The notes below the pieces were generated by a model. That model worked only from the letters and a program-made list of their open reading frames with translations. It was not told where the DNA came from and did no database searches. Shown here in pieces: positions 11,704 to 23,900 of a stretch of DNA of 64,000 nt (the stretch's first letter is position 1; each line of letters starts with the position of its first letter). Both the position numbers and the translations under genes were made by a program. Source of the stretch: Brienomyrus brachyistius. Lineage: Eukaryota; Chordata; Actinopteri; Osteoglossiformes; Mormyridae. The stretch spans positions 16,503,863 through 16,567,862 of the forward strand of contig NC_064535.1 in NCBI RefSeq assembly GCF_023856365.1, in the 5' to 3' direction.

Positions 11704-14700
11704 TAAACTAACTCACACCGCAGCCCAATCAAGTATCGAGTCTGCTGTCTGGATGGGCAGCATTACATTAGCCCAGTACCACCATCCTATGCACGACATA
11801 AACAATGATTTGATTGGTCGGGGGGCAGCGGGGGGGCACCTTTCCTGTGTTTTTGGCCACGGGCTGACTAATGTTTAGTGCTTGCACGGAGTGTGAGGCC
11901 TTTGGTCGCAAGAAACCACAACAAAGGAACAGGCCAACCTGAATGGGGGCTTCAGACCAGCTCTTCAGATAAAGTGGCACAGTGTCTTACTGTAAACTGA
12001 TCCCAGGCCAGTCTAGCCAACACATTATCTGTCTGCATCAGCTTAAGTGAGAGAGCATAAACGGTGAACACAATGCTCCCCGGTGACGCCCCATAAAGCC
12101 CCCTTGGGAAGAGGCAAGCCCCCGCTAGCCTTGGCTCGCGTCTAGAGGGTGACCCCCCCCCACCCTCGCTCGCTTGCAGTAAGTTGACGCCTCTTTGGGG
12201 TGGGGTGGGGTGGGGTGGGCTGGGTGGGGGAAGTCGTATTCAAAACAATACAAACAATACCCCATACATGAGCTGTATAGGAAAAGTAAACCACACATGA
12301 CTGCAGATATTTACAATTGGAGGTAGGGGGTGTATTTCCTTGGGTTAAAAAAATAAAGAACACGTCTAATTTACTCCATGTTACGATAAAAGAAGCCTTC
12401 TGGGCGGCGGCGGAGGGGAAGGGTCGAACTCCAGTCAGGTCCCGACCTGTCAGCGAGCACGCTGTGTTTCACACCTGCCCTGGGAGCGGAGAGACTCCAC
12501 GAGCTCCCTACGCAACCGCAAGACAGACACGGGCCTGGGCCGCCCGCTCACTCATCAAGGTGCCTGACTTCGAGGAAAACAGCTGGAGATCCCAGAATCC
12601 AGCTGGGAATATACCTCAGTGACATGCCAGCCACATTGAATGACCAGTAAACAAGTCTAATCTTAGAAACCATCGAGCAAACAAACCAGCCGACATGGAA
12701 TATTAGTCACGGGTTTGTCAACCGCCCCATCTGTGTCATCGTCACCTGCTGCACAAACCCAGCCCACAAGTCCGGGCTCGCTGGCATTTCACCCCTGTCA
12801 AGAAGAAAAAACGCACATAACTGAATCAGTCAGAAGGCAAACTGCTGGTTAACTGTTCTAGAGGAACCTGCTTTGCGGCTCTGCCACAGATCCTTCCTGA
12901 TCCCTAACTGGCGCTTCTTCCTCACTGGCCGATCCCATCTCCATAGACTGTAATTAATTGCTTGCAGCTTGATTGTTGCTCAAAGCGTGCGGTTAATTTT
13001 GCCCCCTCTTCTCTCTCTCTCTCTCTCCCTCTCCAGGCTGGCAAAACAATAATTAGTGGAAATCTAAAGATAGGATAAAAACGAGTGAAAACAGGGAGGA
13101 GGTGGTTCTTAGCACTGACAAGAGGGGAACGATCCCATCTGCTTTCAGTCGATTGTGCTCTGCTGTTTGCTCATGGTTCAGGCCTCAAAATAACTTCTGA
13201 CCACACTGGAGAGCACGAGGGAGCTGTCTGATGTGATATTTGAATCTAATCGCGACCCACAGCCAGAAAACAAACAGGAACGTATTTCTGTAGCAAGAAA
13301 AGGTTGGTCATTCACAGCTATAGCCCGAGTCAAAGGGGTTGGCTGTCGATCCATACGAATCCTGCACCATGAGGCCGCACCAGGTGACCGCCTAGGATAT
13401 GTGCCAACTGTCACACGGCCGGTTACGGTCCGGCCAGGCCCAGTTCCCATCACCACCCGCCAGATGGCCCCAGCGACAAAAATGCATCACGGTGCAGCGA
13501 CAGAAACAACCTCTTCCGGGACAAGCAGTGGCTATGCAGCATCAAAGTCGAGCCACACCACAGGCACTGCCCAGGCGGTCCGACCCAATCGAGTAAAGCA
13601 GCCTATTAGAACAGATGCATGGGGACATGGTCAGCGGGGGGGGGGGGTGGATTAGTTAAAATGACCAGCGAGGTTCGACATCGACGTGACTGAAGCCGAC
13701 GAGGTAATGCTTAATTATGAGGGATGGGAGCCACGAAGAACAAAGTTTGGAAACTTGTCTTAATTTTATCTGTGTTACTTTAATGTTTCTCGTTGAAAGC
13801 CAGCCAGCTTTAGAGTTATTTGTAAAGATTTATTTAACTCATACTTTGGCCTGAAGATTCATTGTCCTTGGCTTCATACAGCAAAAGGTTAACATGCACA
13901 CTTGACAGCATGTGTCTCAGTTAACAGAGAGAGGAGTGGCGGGTACGTTCTTCTGCTCTGAACATCATTAAACGTGACTCTCATGTCATTCAGTCATCTG
14001 CTCGGCTCGCCTCTGATATGTGATATTTCCTCATTGTGATAAACCACAGTATAAATGTGCATTATGTAAAGTGGTGGCATTCATCATTAGCCTCATTAGT
14101 TGGATGGAAAACCATCTACAAAGCATATGGCTTTGAAAAACAGCCTCAGGTTTACACTGGGGCGGGGGGTGCACCCACTATTAATCAAACTGCTGTCCAT
14201 TTGTCAAACATATTCTGGCATTTATTTTTATTTGACGTGTTAAAACATACAGATGTTCTTGAATTAATTTGTATTGCTATAATATAATTTTGTTATATTT
14301 CTAGAGGAAATATATAGTTGAGCAGACAATAATACAAAATTATTGCATATAATTTTTTTTTAATTACAATTCAAACATCGAGGCAGCTGGAGAGTGGGGA
14401 TTGGCTATAGCAGATGGCCACACCCTTTAAGGTAGCCAATCACCATCAGGAATCATAGTCATCTTCAAGCAGGCTGTACAGAACAGGGCCCCCTCTCACA
14501 CTGACTTGCACCGCGGATCGTGGCTGCCGTTTGAACAGGCCCCTGCCCTCAGAAAGAAAGCAAAACACAGGAGAGAACAGAAATCTGACGGAGGATCTCA
14601 TGCTCTTCAGGCATTCAGGTTCCCTCCTTTTCGACACAACGCTCCCAAGTTGACTCATCAGTTGTCTGGAACCACATCAGCCTGCGTCTGCTCCCTGAGA

Positions 14701-15679
14701 GCTGAGCTGCCCCTCACGGCAACAACTTCCTGTTATCCTCCTCACCACGCATCTCAATGTCCTTGCCGCTCTGACTAAAGCTTCACAACAACAGAGCCGC
14801 ACACAGAAGTCTAGTGCTGGGCCCTTTTCCCACAGCGCAAAATCCTGTACTGACTCTGTGCACGTGACTGTTATTTATAAACACATTATAGCAATTTCTC
14901 AAGGGAACTCGCCATTCTGAAGGTAATCTGCTAACGGGTATCGACGGAGCCGGACAACCACTGTGGGGAGCTCACACTTGCCGGGAGCAAACAGAAATCC
15001 TTTATTTTGACTTAAATTGCTGACCAGAACATATCAGCAGGCAGGCCGCTGTGGTTCAGCCAGGATGTGCGTGAGACCAGACATTTCACTGAGCTGGAAT
15101 GCAGCATCGAAGGTTTGATATGGAGACACCGCTGGTGCCAATGTGAGAGCACCCTGGGGACCAACCCCCCTCCCCAACCTCAAATGCTTGTGCCCTCTCA
15201 AAAATAATCACCATAAATAATCACCTTAAGGAAGATTAGCCTTCACCACTAGTCCTACAACTTTTTTCGCTCCTCCCACCCCCACCAAGGGTCTAGGACT
15301 GTCACTGGTCATTTCCTAGAATTATCACTGCTATTAACCCAACAATGCTACAGCCCAATGATGTTAAGCAGCTACATTTCATCCGATGCCAATGACACAT
15401 GATTTCATCTGTTGACGTTACATAAAAACACAATGCCGGTAATTCTCTTGCATAACGGGCCCACGTTCCCCCACAACTCATAACACAACAGCGGGCTGTG
15501 GTGAAACACCATTGCGCAGTAGAGATCGAGACACCGCATGTAATACTGTGTATTCCACAACGGAAATGTAACAGACAGACATGACACCATTACATCAGAA
15601 ATGAAATCATGGAGGGGTGAGCTGTTTTGAAAGATAAAATGCCACAACCCTTTTTCCAGCTGCTTACTCAAGCCAGGGT
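11704..15679. other. Unique intronic DNA with possible conserved patches
   Basis: It holds the (GGGGT)n tract at 12197 and a short (CT)n near 13010. A homeobox-type AT-rich patch (CTGTAATTAATTGCTTGC, 12950-12967) might be a regulatory element. No gene is seen. Confidence 0.4.
12197..12230 (+). repeat. (GGGGT)n tract, G-quadruplex candidate
   Basis: Seven blocks of three to five G are separated by single T or CT spacers. The pattern meets the usual G-quadruplex rule. Confidence 0.8.
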
Positions 15680-15942
15680 TGAGGAGGGGGCCGCGGAACC
15701 TATCCCAGGCAGCACAAGACACGAGGTTGGGGTACACCGTGGGTGGGATGCCAGTCCATGGCAGGGCACACACACTATGTGCAATTTAAAGATGCCAGTT
15801 AGCCTCACAGTCTGTCTTTTTACTGTGGGAGTAAACATAGGATACCTACAGAATTTGGGCAGAACAAGCAAACTCTATACAAAAGGGATGAGACTCAAAC
15901 CTCAACCTTGCGACAGTATTGTGGATTAAGCCACCGCGGCAC
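15680..15942 (-). mobile_element. GATG-tailed SINE copy
   Basis: It contains CCTATCCCAGGCAGCACAAG, GGGATGCCAGTCCATGGCAG, GTGCAATTTAAAGATGCCAG and the head end AAGCCACCGCGGCAC in minus orientation. The GATG tail is missing. Confidence 0.75.
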
Positions 15943-16459
15943 ATAAGTTTTACTTAAAAAAAGGCTAAATTTATTCACTTTCTAGTTTAACAAAAGGGAA
16001 AAATGAACGCATGTAAGACTCTTTGATGAATTATAATAATGTGAATATAATAATACTAATAAGAGCCAATGTTACAATACAGGAAAGACATAATGGGATT
16101 TCCTCCATCAGTTAGCGCAGTAACCTGAAATGTCCTTGTGCAATGCTTTCATTTAGTGTGACGATCGGCGGTTCAGGAAAAGGCCGTCCTGTGCTCAGAG
16201 AAATCGCGAACCGCTGTGATGCCTGCCGCCTTCCAGAGGTTGCTCTCGAGCGAGATACACGGAGATCGACGTCGGGTGGATCCAGGCCGGGAACGCTAAC
16301 GGCATGTCTGTGAGGTCACTGCTGTCTGCCCAAGTCCATGTGACAGTAAAGTGTGGAAGACAGACACAGAATTATGCTGGAAAATATACGATATTAGTAT
16401 ATCGTAGAACATCAGAATTTAATATTTATTTGCAGTACTGAATGGAACCAATATGGCCC

Positions 16460-16690
16460 ATCCATTTATCAATCTCCTATGGCGGTTAATCCAGTATAAG
16501 ATCACAGTGAGCCCGGAACATATCTCGGGAAGCTCAGGGAATGGGGGATACCCTAGCCAGGGTGTCAGTCAATCGCAGGGTACACTGTAAGCCGGTTTAC
16601 CCAGCCGCACTGCGAGAGCAGGCCCACGCAATCACAGGGAGAACATACGAACTCAACACACACACAGCTACCCACTGAGCCACCATGCTG
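16460..16690 (-). mobile_element. GATG-tailed SINE copy, diverged
   Basis: It begins with the tail side CCATCCATTTATCAATC, continues with GATACCCTAGCCAGGGTGTC and GCAGGGTACACTGTAAGCCG, and ends with the head side CACTGAGCCACCATGCTGCC. Confidence 0.7.
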
Positions 16691-18324
16691 CCCACACAGA
16701 CTAATCTCTGTTCAAACTGCAGAAATGACTACAGTGACTACAGGCTACAGGCCAGATCTTGGCGTATGGCACAGACAGCAGCGAGAGGCAGGAATACAGA
16801 TGGTAGGCACCCAATCTCCTTTACCGCGGTAACATCTAAGCAGCCAAAGGCAAACCAGCTGGTCATGTAGGATATCCTTCATCCCCACACTGGACCGCAC
16901 CTGATGAGACATCCGACTTCCTCCAGAGAGCCGCACAGTGGGCTGACGGGCTCACGAGCTGTCTCAAGGGAACGTTCCGGACTTGAGGCTGTGAGTGTGA
17001 AGCAGAATCCAACCATCATGCAAAGTGTTAAACCAGTGACTGATCCTGGGCACCAATTCCAACCCTTTTGTTTTTTGCCCTTGTTCACGTTTTCAGTTCT
17101 GAGAAGCCAGACGACTACCAGGTACTTCAGGGCTCTGGTCGTTTCCTTCACATCTATCACCCGAAACTTATAACTGGAACAAAGAGAAGCATTTGAAGCC
17201 CAAATCCACACACACACACACACCTACACCTTCAAGCTGGGGAAGAGGCTACATCTGTAAAAAACTCAATTTAACTTAATAAAAACAAGGTCAGGAACTT
17301 CCAGACCCATTTCATAACTTGGACATTTCGGTTCTAATGTAACGCTGGAATTAATCAATTCATTAATTTTTAAATTCCAACTGCGACCTGCTCTTTACAA
17401 AGAAATGTTTTGGCTAGAAAAACTGTTGCCAGCCGTTTACTGTGGAGCAGTTAGCATTTCTGCTAATAGAACTAAAGCATGTGCATAAGACTTGGGGGGG
17501 GGGGGGGGGTTAGTGAAACCGCTACACCACACACAGGCCATAATAAGAGGGAACACACCTCACACAGGAAATACGTGGAGTGCATGAGACCCAACAAGAA
17601 ACCACAGCATAGCAGACAGAACATAGCAAAGCAGGCAGGGGAGCATGCCTAATATCAGACACAACTAAAATACATACAATACAAAAAACTGTGTTTAAAT
17701 ATCTTAGAGCTGGGATTAACTGTAACCCTGATGTATTACTGCTTGGCATTTAGTGCTCCGGTTTTAATAACAGAATGAACTTCAAATGTAATACTTTAAA
17801 ATAGCCTAAAGTAACCTATACTAACCAGTTTTCTGTTTAGTATCAGGATTCAAAGAACTGAGGAATTGTTTCTTGCAACGTTTACTTCCCCTATGTTAAG
17901 CTTTGTGAATTCATGGAACATTCTTTTTTTTTACATAATGCACATTTAAAAATAAACCACAAATATGTTTCATTAATTTATTAAAATGCACTTTCTTGTC
18001 ATTTTATTCTTTTTTAAATGTACCTATCATAGCAGGATTGGCACGGACCTCGTTCTGAAAGAATTTCCCAGAAAGTGACTGCAGTATACCATAGTAATAC
18101 GGTTATTGAAGTCAGGGTAGGAGATACACATGCTGACCTGCCCAGCCTCATATTTTTTGCATACTTGTTTGAGGAGAGAATAGACACACAGACGAAAACA
18201 GAGAAACGTCGTTATCTGGAACAAAAAATATTTTCGGCTGTACAAGTATTTTTTTTTTTTTGCTGAAAATGCTGTGAAATAATTTTCAAACCTGAAAAGC
18301 ACTATATACCATAAAACCATAACC
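16691..18324. other. Unique intronic DNA
   Basis: A short (CA)n lies at about 17206-17222 and poly-G at 17494. Nothing else was recognised. Confidence 0.45.
17494..17509 (+). repeat. Poly-G tract (16 G)
   Basis: An uninterrupted run of 16 G on the plus strand. Confidence 0.9.
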
Positions 18325-18685
18325 AGCTTTTTGGTGGGTGGCTTAGTGAGGTAGGACACTGTGCTCAGAAGGTTGCCAGTTCATTTGCATTTCATTTCTT
18401 TAGCAGAGACTTTTATCCAAAAATCACAAAGCAGGTTCAGTCAGCCCCGGAGCCATGGGGAGTGCAGGACCTTGCTCAGGAGTCTTATGGCGATATCACT
18501 TTACTGGCCACAGGTTTTGAACCACCATTAATGTTAAGTCACGCACCACCATCTCAAACCCTGTGTTCTGCAGAGTGGTTTGACCATTGTGCTCTTGAAG
18601 AAAGCCCTACACTCCATTTGGTTCAGCGACTGACTAACCATGTGTTCTCACTTGTGGCTTTGGCTAAAAGCATCTGCTAAATTAG
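18325..18685 (+). mobile_element. Composite tRNA-headed SINE with L2-type tail
   Basis: The head GGTGGCTTAGTGAGGTAGG is cut short by an inverted L2-tail segment (TTTAGCAGAGACTTTTATCC). The unit ends TGGCTAAAAGCATCTGCTAA, the same tail in sense orientation. This points to one copy inserted in or next to another. Confidence 0.6.
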
Positions 18686-18924
18686 TGTTTTTTCGCCTTT
18701 TTTTACTCTTTGCAGTGAATGCCTATGTATTTGCTGAAAGGGTTCTGTTAACCTTGGCCATGCTCCTTGCAGTGTTCACTACATGTGGCATAATCCAGGG
18801 CCCAAAATCAGGAGTTTTCTGTAGAAGATAGAATGGTGCAGACTGACATCAGTAGGACAAATCAAAGCAATGCTTACCGATTGCAAGTATTGATTTGTCC
18901 TTGAAAAAAGGACAAACTCGGCAA

Positions 18925-18946
18925 TGTGTGTGTGTGTGTGTGTGTG
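18925..18946. repeat. (TG)n microsatellite
   Basis: Eleven TG units in a row. Confidence 0.95.
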
Positions 18947-18963
18947 AGCGGGTATATCTATCC

Positions 18964-18988
18964 TTATGGGGACACAATGTCCCCATAA
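18964..18988. repeat. Perfect 11-bp-arm palindrome
   Basis: TTATGGGGACA, a CAA spacer, then TGTCCCCATAA. It resembles the ends of a short DNA-transposon-like repeat known in fish, but no full element is visible. Confidence 0.75.
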
Positions 18989-19050
18989 CATAATAAATAT
19001 CCGTTTTTGTTTCCCTTATGGGAACCGGTTTCCTGGTGTGTACATTTTTT

Positions 19051-19393
19051 CATCCATCCATTTTCCAAACCGCTTATCCTACTGGGTAACGGGGGGTCCG
19101 GAGCCTATCCTGGAAACAATGGGCAAGAGGCAGGAAACAACCCAGGATGGGGGGCCAGCCCATCACAGGGCACATCATTCACTCACACATGCACACCTAC
19201 GGGCAATTTAGCAAGTCCAATTAGCCTCAGCATGCTTTTGGACTGTGAGGGGAAACCAGAGTACCCGGAGGAAACCCCACGATGACATGGGGAGAACATG
19301 CAAACTCCACACACGTGACCCAGGCGGAGACTCGAACCCGGGTCCCAGAGGTGTGAGGCAACAGTGCTAACCACTGCACCACCATGCCAGCCC
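19051..19393 (-). mobile_element. Near full-length GATG-tailed SINE with 12-bp target duplication
   Basis: On the minus strand it has a tRNA-like head (B box GGGTTCGAGTC), a core with TTTGCATGTTCTCCCCATG, and a tail ending GGTTTGGAAAATGGATGG. The 12-bp sequence TGTACATTTTTT flanks both sides (19039-19050 and 19394-19405), a clean target-site duplication from LINE-driven insertion. Divergence from the plus-strand copy at 59652 is low. Confidence 0.93.
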
Positions 19394-19514
19394 TGTACAT
19401 TTTTTTTCTGGTGAAAATTTCCCTTAATATGTTGTGTTTAGGTCAAAGCATCCTACATGTTATTATAAGCATGACACACAGCAAAAGACCTTATTTCAAA
19501 ATTGGACCAAAATA

Positions 19515-19628
19515 CATCCATCCATCCCCAACATGATCATACTGGACAGGGTCTCAGGGGCCCAAGGGCATATCTCAGGCAGCATCGGGCACAAAACCAG
19601 GGTACACCCTGACTGGGATGCAACTAGA
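19515..19628 (-). mobile_element. SINE tail-half fragment
   Basis: It starts CATCCATCCCC, continues ATCTCAGGCAGCATCGGGCA and stops after the ACTGGGATGC segment, so only the tail half remains. Confidence 0.6.
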
Positions 19629-20289
19629 AGACACATTTTAAAACACACTATTACTTTTTCTATAAAAAAGTCATATTTCCTCTAGAAATATAACAAAATT
19701 ATATTATAGTCTACATACAAAAGAAGTTCTCCTTTCAATGCCAAATATAAGCTTGCAGCAGCTGAAGAAACAGCAAGACAGATTGACATATTTTTTTATA
19801 ATAATACAGTAGCATATGATTTCTCTCTATCTAGTAAACAGGATTTGTTTGTTCTCTGAACTGATTACTGTTTCTGCTTATTTCCAATGCTTTGAAAAGC
19901 TTGTCTAAATGTCAAGCACAAAACACACTTGACCGGACGTCAAATCTGTTATGAACAAACCCCAGCTGAAGTGTTACATTTCATATCCAGGAGGTTACAT
20001 TTTAAAAAAATAAAGAGTCTGCCAAGCCAAATGAAAATATTGTACAGATAATTAAATTTGCCATTATCTCCTTGCTATGACCCTTTTTGTTCTGTCTCAG
20101 CCAATAAAAGTGGGCTGCATGTTATTAGTACCAAATATCAACAAGAAGCATATATTTACAAAAGCATGTATCTGTCCAGAATATGTATGTTTGGTGTATA
20201 TGACCTTAAAGCTGAAGGAACAGTGTTATGGAAAATACTACACTGAACACTCTGGTGTGACCAATAACAAGAATTACTGTATGTTGTTT

Positions 20290-20345
20290 CAAAAGGGCAG
20301 CACAGTGATGCGATGGTTGCCTCACACCCCTGGGATCAGGGTTTG
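20290..20345 (+). mobile_element. SINE head fragment
   Basis: GGGCAGCACAGTGATGCGATGG followed by CACACCCCTGGGATCAGGG and TTTGAGTC match the tRNA-like head of the family in plus orientation. It runs into an inverted copy just downstream. Confidence 0.6.
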
Positions 20346-20401
20346 AGTCTTCACCATGGCTTCATGTTCTTCCCGTGTTGTCATGGAGGCACTCCAGTAC
20401 C

Positions 20402-20610
20402 CCCCCCCCTTTCCCCAGGGGTCCAGAGCCTATCCCATGGGCTGCGGGTGTAAGTCAGGTAATAACCCAGGATGGGACGCCAACCCATCGCATGGCACAC
20501 TCACACACCATTCATTCAACCACACATACCTACAGGCAATTTATGGGGTGAGTGTGTGGGGGGGGGTGGGGGTGGAATCGGAGTACCCAGAGAAAACCCC
20601 ACAATGACAG
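20402..20610 (-). mobile_element. GATG-tailed SINE, truncated
   Basis: It contains GGTCCAGAGCCTATCCCATG, CAACCCATCGCATGGCACAC and GAAAACCCCACAATGACA in minus orientation. It faces the head fragment at 20290-20345, forming an inverted SINE pair. Confidence 0.7.
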
Positions 20611-20674
20611 ACTGCCTGTAGGGGTGTAAGTGTGTGTTATTCTGGTCATGGTTACAAGGTGGCCCAGAGTGAAC

Positions 20675-20965
20675 AGCCCAAATATCCATTTTCTGAAACT
20701 GCTTGTCCTATTCAGGGTCGCCTACGGGCAAAAGGCAGGGAGGGACCCAGGACGGGGCACCAAGCCATCACAGGGCACACGCACACACCATGCGCTCACA
20801 CTCACAGTTATGGGCAACTTGGTAACTCCAATTAAGATTTTGGACTGTGGGGGAAACCTGTGGACCACAATGGGAGAACTCCACACACAGAGCCATGGCA
20901 AAGACTTGACCCCAGGTGCCAGAGATGTGAGACATTAGTGCTAACTACCATACCACCATGCCGCC
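20675..20965 (-). mobile_element. GATG-tailed SINE copy
   Basis: It begins with the tail side ATATCCATTTTCTGAAACTGC, then CCAAGCCATCACAGGGCACA, and ends GTGCTAACTACCATACCACC at the head. Most of the family core is present. Confidence 0.8.
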
Positions 20966-23900
20966 AGCCCATATATAACAAGGTTAACAGTCCCCTACCA
21001 GTGTGTCCTAGCTAATCGTAAAACTAATGAAAACTAAAGGATCTAATGGAAAAAAATATAAATTCTAACACTCCTCCTTTCCTTGTCCAGTGCCTAGTGA
21101 GCTCTGTAAATCTATTCTTATCTGCTGAGGTTCCCATAAACCTGCCTGCTCCAGTGATGAGCCCATGTGGCCACCATGGGTCAAAGTTCAAGTTCCAAGT
21201 ACCACTGTCAGCCCCCCCTGGACCACCATGAGTACCCCCCCGCCACCTCCCAAGCAGAACCGACCAGCTTGTGGACCCAAATCCATCGTGACGATGTGCT
21301 GCTCCCACTGGCCAACGATGGTCTGAAATCACAGAAGTGGCTCTATAGATATTGCCAAGGAAACATGGCTGGGGGAGGGAACAGCACTTAGACTGACCTT
21401 CCTATTAATCTCAACTCCTGTTTTTAATCTGTCTCAACCTCTGGTTCCGCCATGCACACACAAGTAGGCGCCCGGCGCGCATTTTAATGAGATTTAATGA
21501 ATAGCAATACTCAGGACGATTAGAAACATTCCCAGCTCATTGTCACAGAGTCCTTCATTTATCAAATTTAGCTATTATTTTACAGGACAATATTATTTTA
21601 CTTTCAGCCCCAGTAGCCAAGTGATTAATGCGTGCAGACACGCACAGACTCACTGGAGGTATTCTCTCATGTGTGAATGTGCTTAACCACGCAGTTCTTA
21701 ACGGCAAGGGAAGGTATAGACGTGACATGACAGTGTTCCAGAGAGTGATTGGGTGTTGTGGTTCACACCCAATGCTTTCAGAAACAGGCGAACTGGCGAA
21801 CGTGGAATTGTTAATTTAGAAAATCAGTGAAGTGCCTTGCATAGGAAAAGGGGCATGTAAAGTTACAGAAACAGAGCTTTCGCCATACTGGCTACAGGGC
21901 TGTAATTGAACTTTGACAATATTGAGACATTCCTTACAGGGAAGACCAGTGCAAACAGCTCTGCTTTTATTCTTTTAATAATAATAAAAAATGCTCACAG
22001 CCATAGCAATCCTACACACCGCTCTACACTGGCCTAGAAATAGATACAACTTTGGACCAAAACTGCTGGATGAATTACTGTCTTTCTCCAAATTTCTCAG
22101 TCAGGCCAGAACTGTCGCCTCACATTTCCAGGACCAGGGACGGTCAGATCAACCCCCGCTCTGGGTGTGTGCGGAGTTCGCATGTTCTCACCATCTCGCT
22201 CCAGTTTCCTCCCACAGCCCAAAGACATGCAGTTAGGCTAACTGGCATCACTAAGTCACCCATAGTGTGTAGAATTATGTATGGTTGTGTTGGGTTGTGC
22301 CCTATGGTTCCTGTAATAAGCTCCAGTCTGTTGGAAGATCACTGAATATCCCCAAGTAAAATCAAGACCCCTGAAACATCCATGCCAGTGCAGTTACCAA
22401 GGAGAGAGCCAATGAAAGAGGCAGTGGGTACAAACATAGCCACACCCACAAAGACTTCGATGCATCCAAAACAAGTTGACCACGCAGTGCTCTGGAAGAC
22501 TCCTCTCGTGTGGGTAGTCCATGGTAACAGCACAGGATTCTCAATACACTTTAAAAGGGTGCGACTGCAGCGTAATTAGCGCCCATGTCCCACGCATGGT
22601 AAGGTTTAATAATTAGAGTTGCATCCCGCTAAACCCCACATGCTCACTCCTAGGGACACGCTGTTTATTTTCATCGGGGGTTTTAGCTCACATGCAAAAA
22701 GGACGAGGCTGCCCCGACATAGGGCTCCTCTTCCTTTCCCGACACGATGCCATGTACACGATGTCAAGGCTAAACCTGCCGTTACGTGGGAATGCTGAGG
22801 CAAAGATCCCAATCTTTACCAAGGTCTCCAAGAAAATACACCCACACTCCTTCAATTTCTTATGGTTAAAAAAGGTTTATTTCATTACTATTTCATTCTT
22901 ATTAAAGCCACACAGTGTTTACACATTCATAAAGATAAAATTAATGTAAAGAAAGAAACTTCCTGTTTTTCTAAGCAGCAAGGTTCTGGGAATAAACTCT
23001 GGATACCTACCTACTACCCATATCGAATCATCGTTCCATTTTCCAGTACAGCCCTTGAACTGTCCTTCCTATTATTCAGTACAGGGTTGCACTATGGCTA
23101 GAGCTGTACACGAGAAGCCACAGAGCTCAGCCTCTGCTTTACTGTATATGTGGTGTAGAATCCTAGCCTGGGCCATCGGACTTCCACTAAGATCTCATCC
23201 AATTAAGACACCTGAGGATCCATCATATCACTTTTTAACAGCCGGCAACACTCCGCGTTCCCCATTTGTGCAGCATGGAAGAGAAAAATAAAACAAAAAC
23301 CCAAATCGTGGTAAATCGGTGTTACACATTCTGTCCCTAAAGATTACTTTCAAATGTGCTTAACAAATCACACCAAAGCCAACAGAAAATAATAACAATA
23401 ATGGTAATAATTGAAGACACAGGAGTTTGAACGCTGGGTATTTTACTGGGATCCAGACAATGTCCACCCGCGCCCCCCTACCAAAAGCCCCGTGGTGCAC
23501 CGATAATAGGCTAACAATACATGCGTGACAAAATCACTTTATCGTGTCGATCTGAATTGAGTTTATAATTACAGTTGTGTTTATCACCAGGCGTTAACAA
23601 ACAGCTCTCCAGGTATGTTTGTCTTTGCACTGATTGCCTTATAACGCACTCGGATGGGGAGGGGGGACAAATTCAAATTTGATGCCCAAAATCTACTTAT
23701 GGCTGTACTGCGGATCAAGGGCGAAGGGGTAACACTCTAGAAATCAGCACATTTTGATGAACAGATTAAGCATGCAGAGAGGCACGTTTGCCTATGATTG
23801 TAGGGTGATACGGACAACACTGAAGATCGCCTTGTGCTGTGACTACATTTATTTGCCTCATTAATTTAGTGTCCCATTTCAGTCCGGTTAATATTTACAG

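Noticed and set aside
13233..13655. 140-codon plus-strand open frame
   Set aside because: No recognised domain, no splice signals suited to abtb3 (opposite strand), and composition typical of non-coding DNA.
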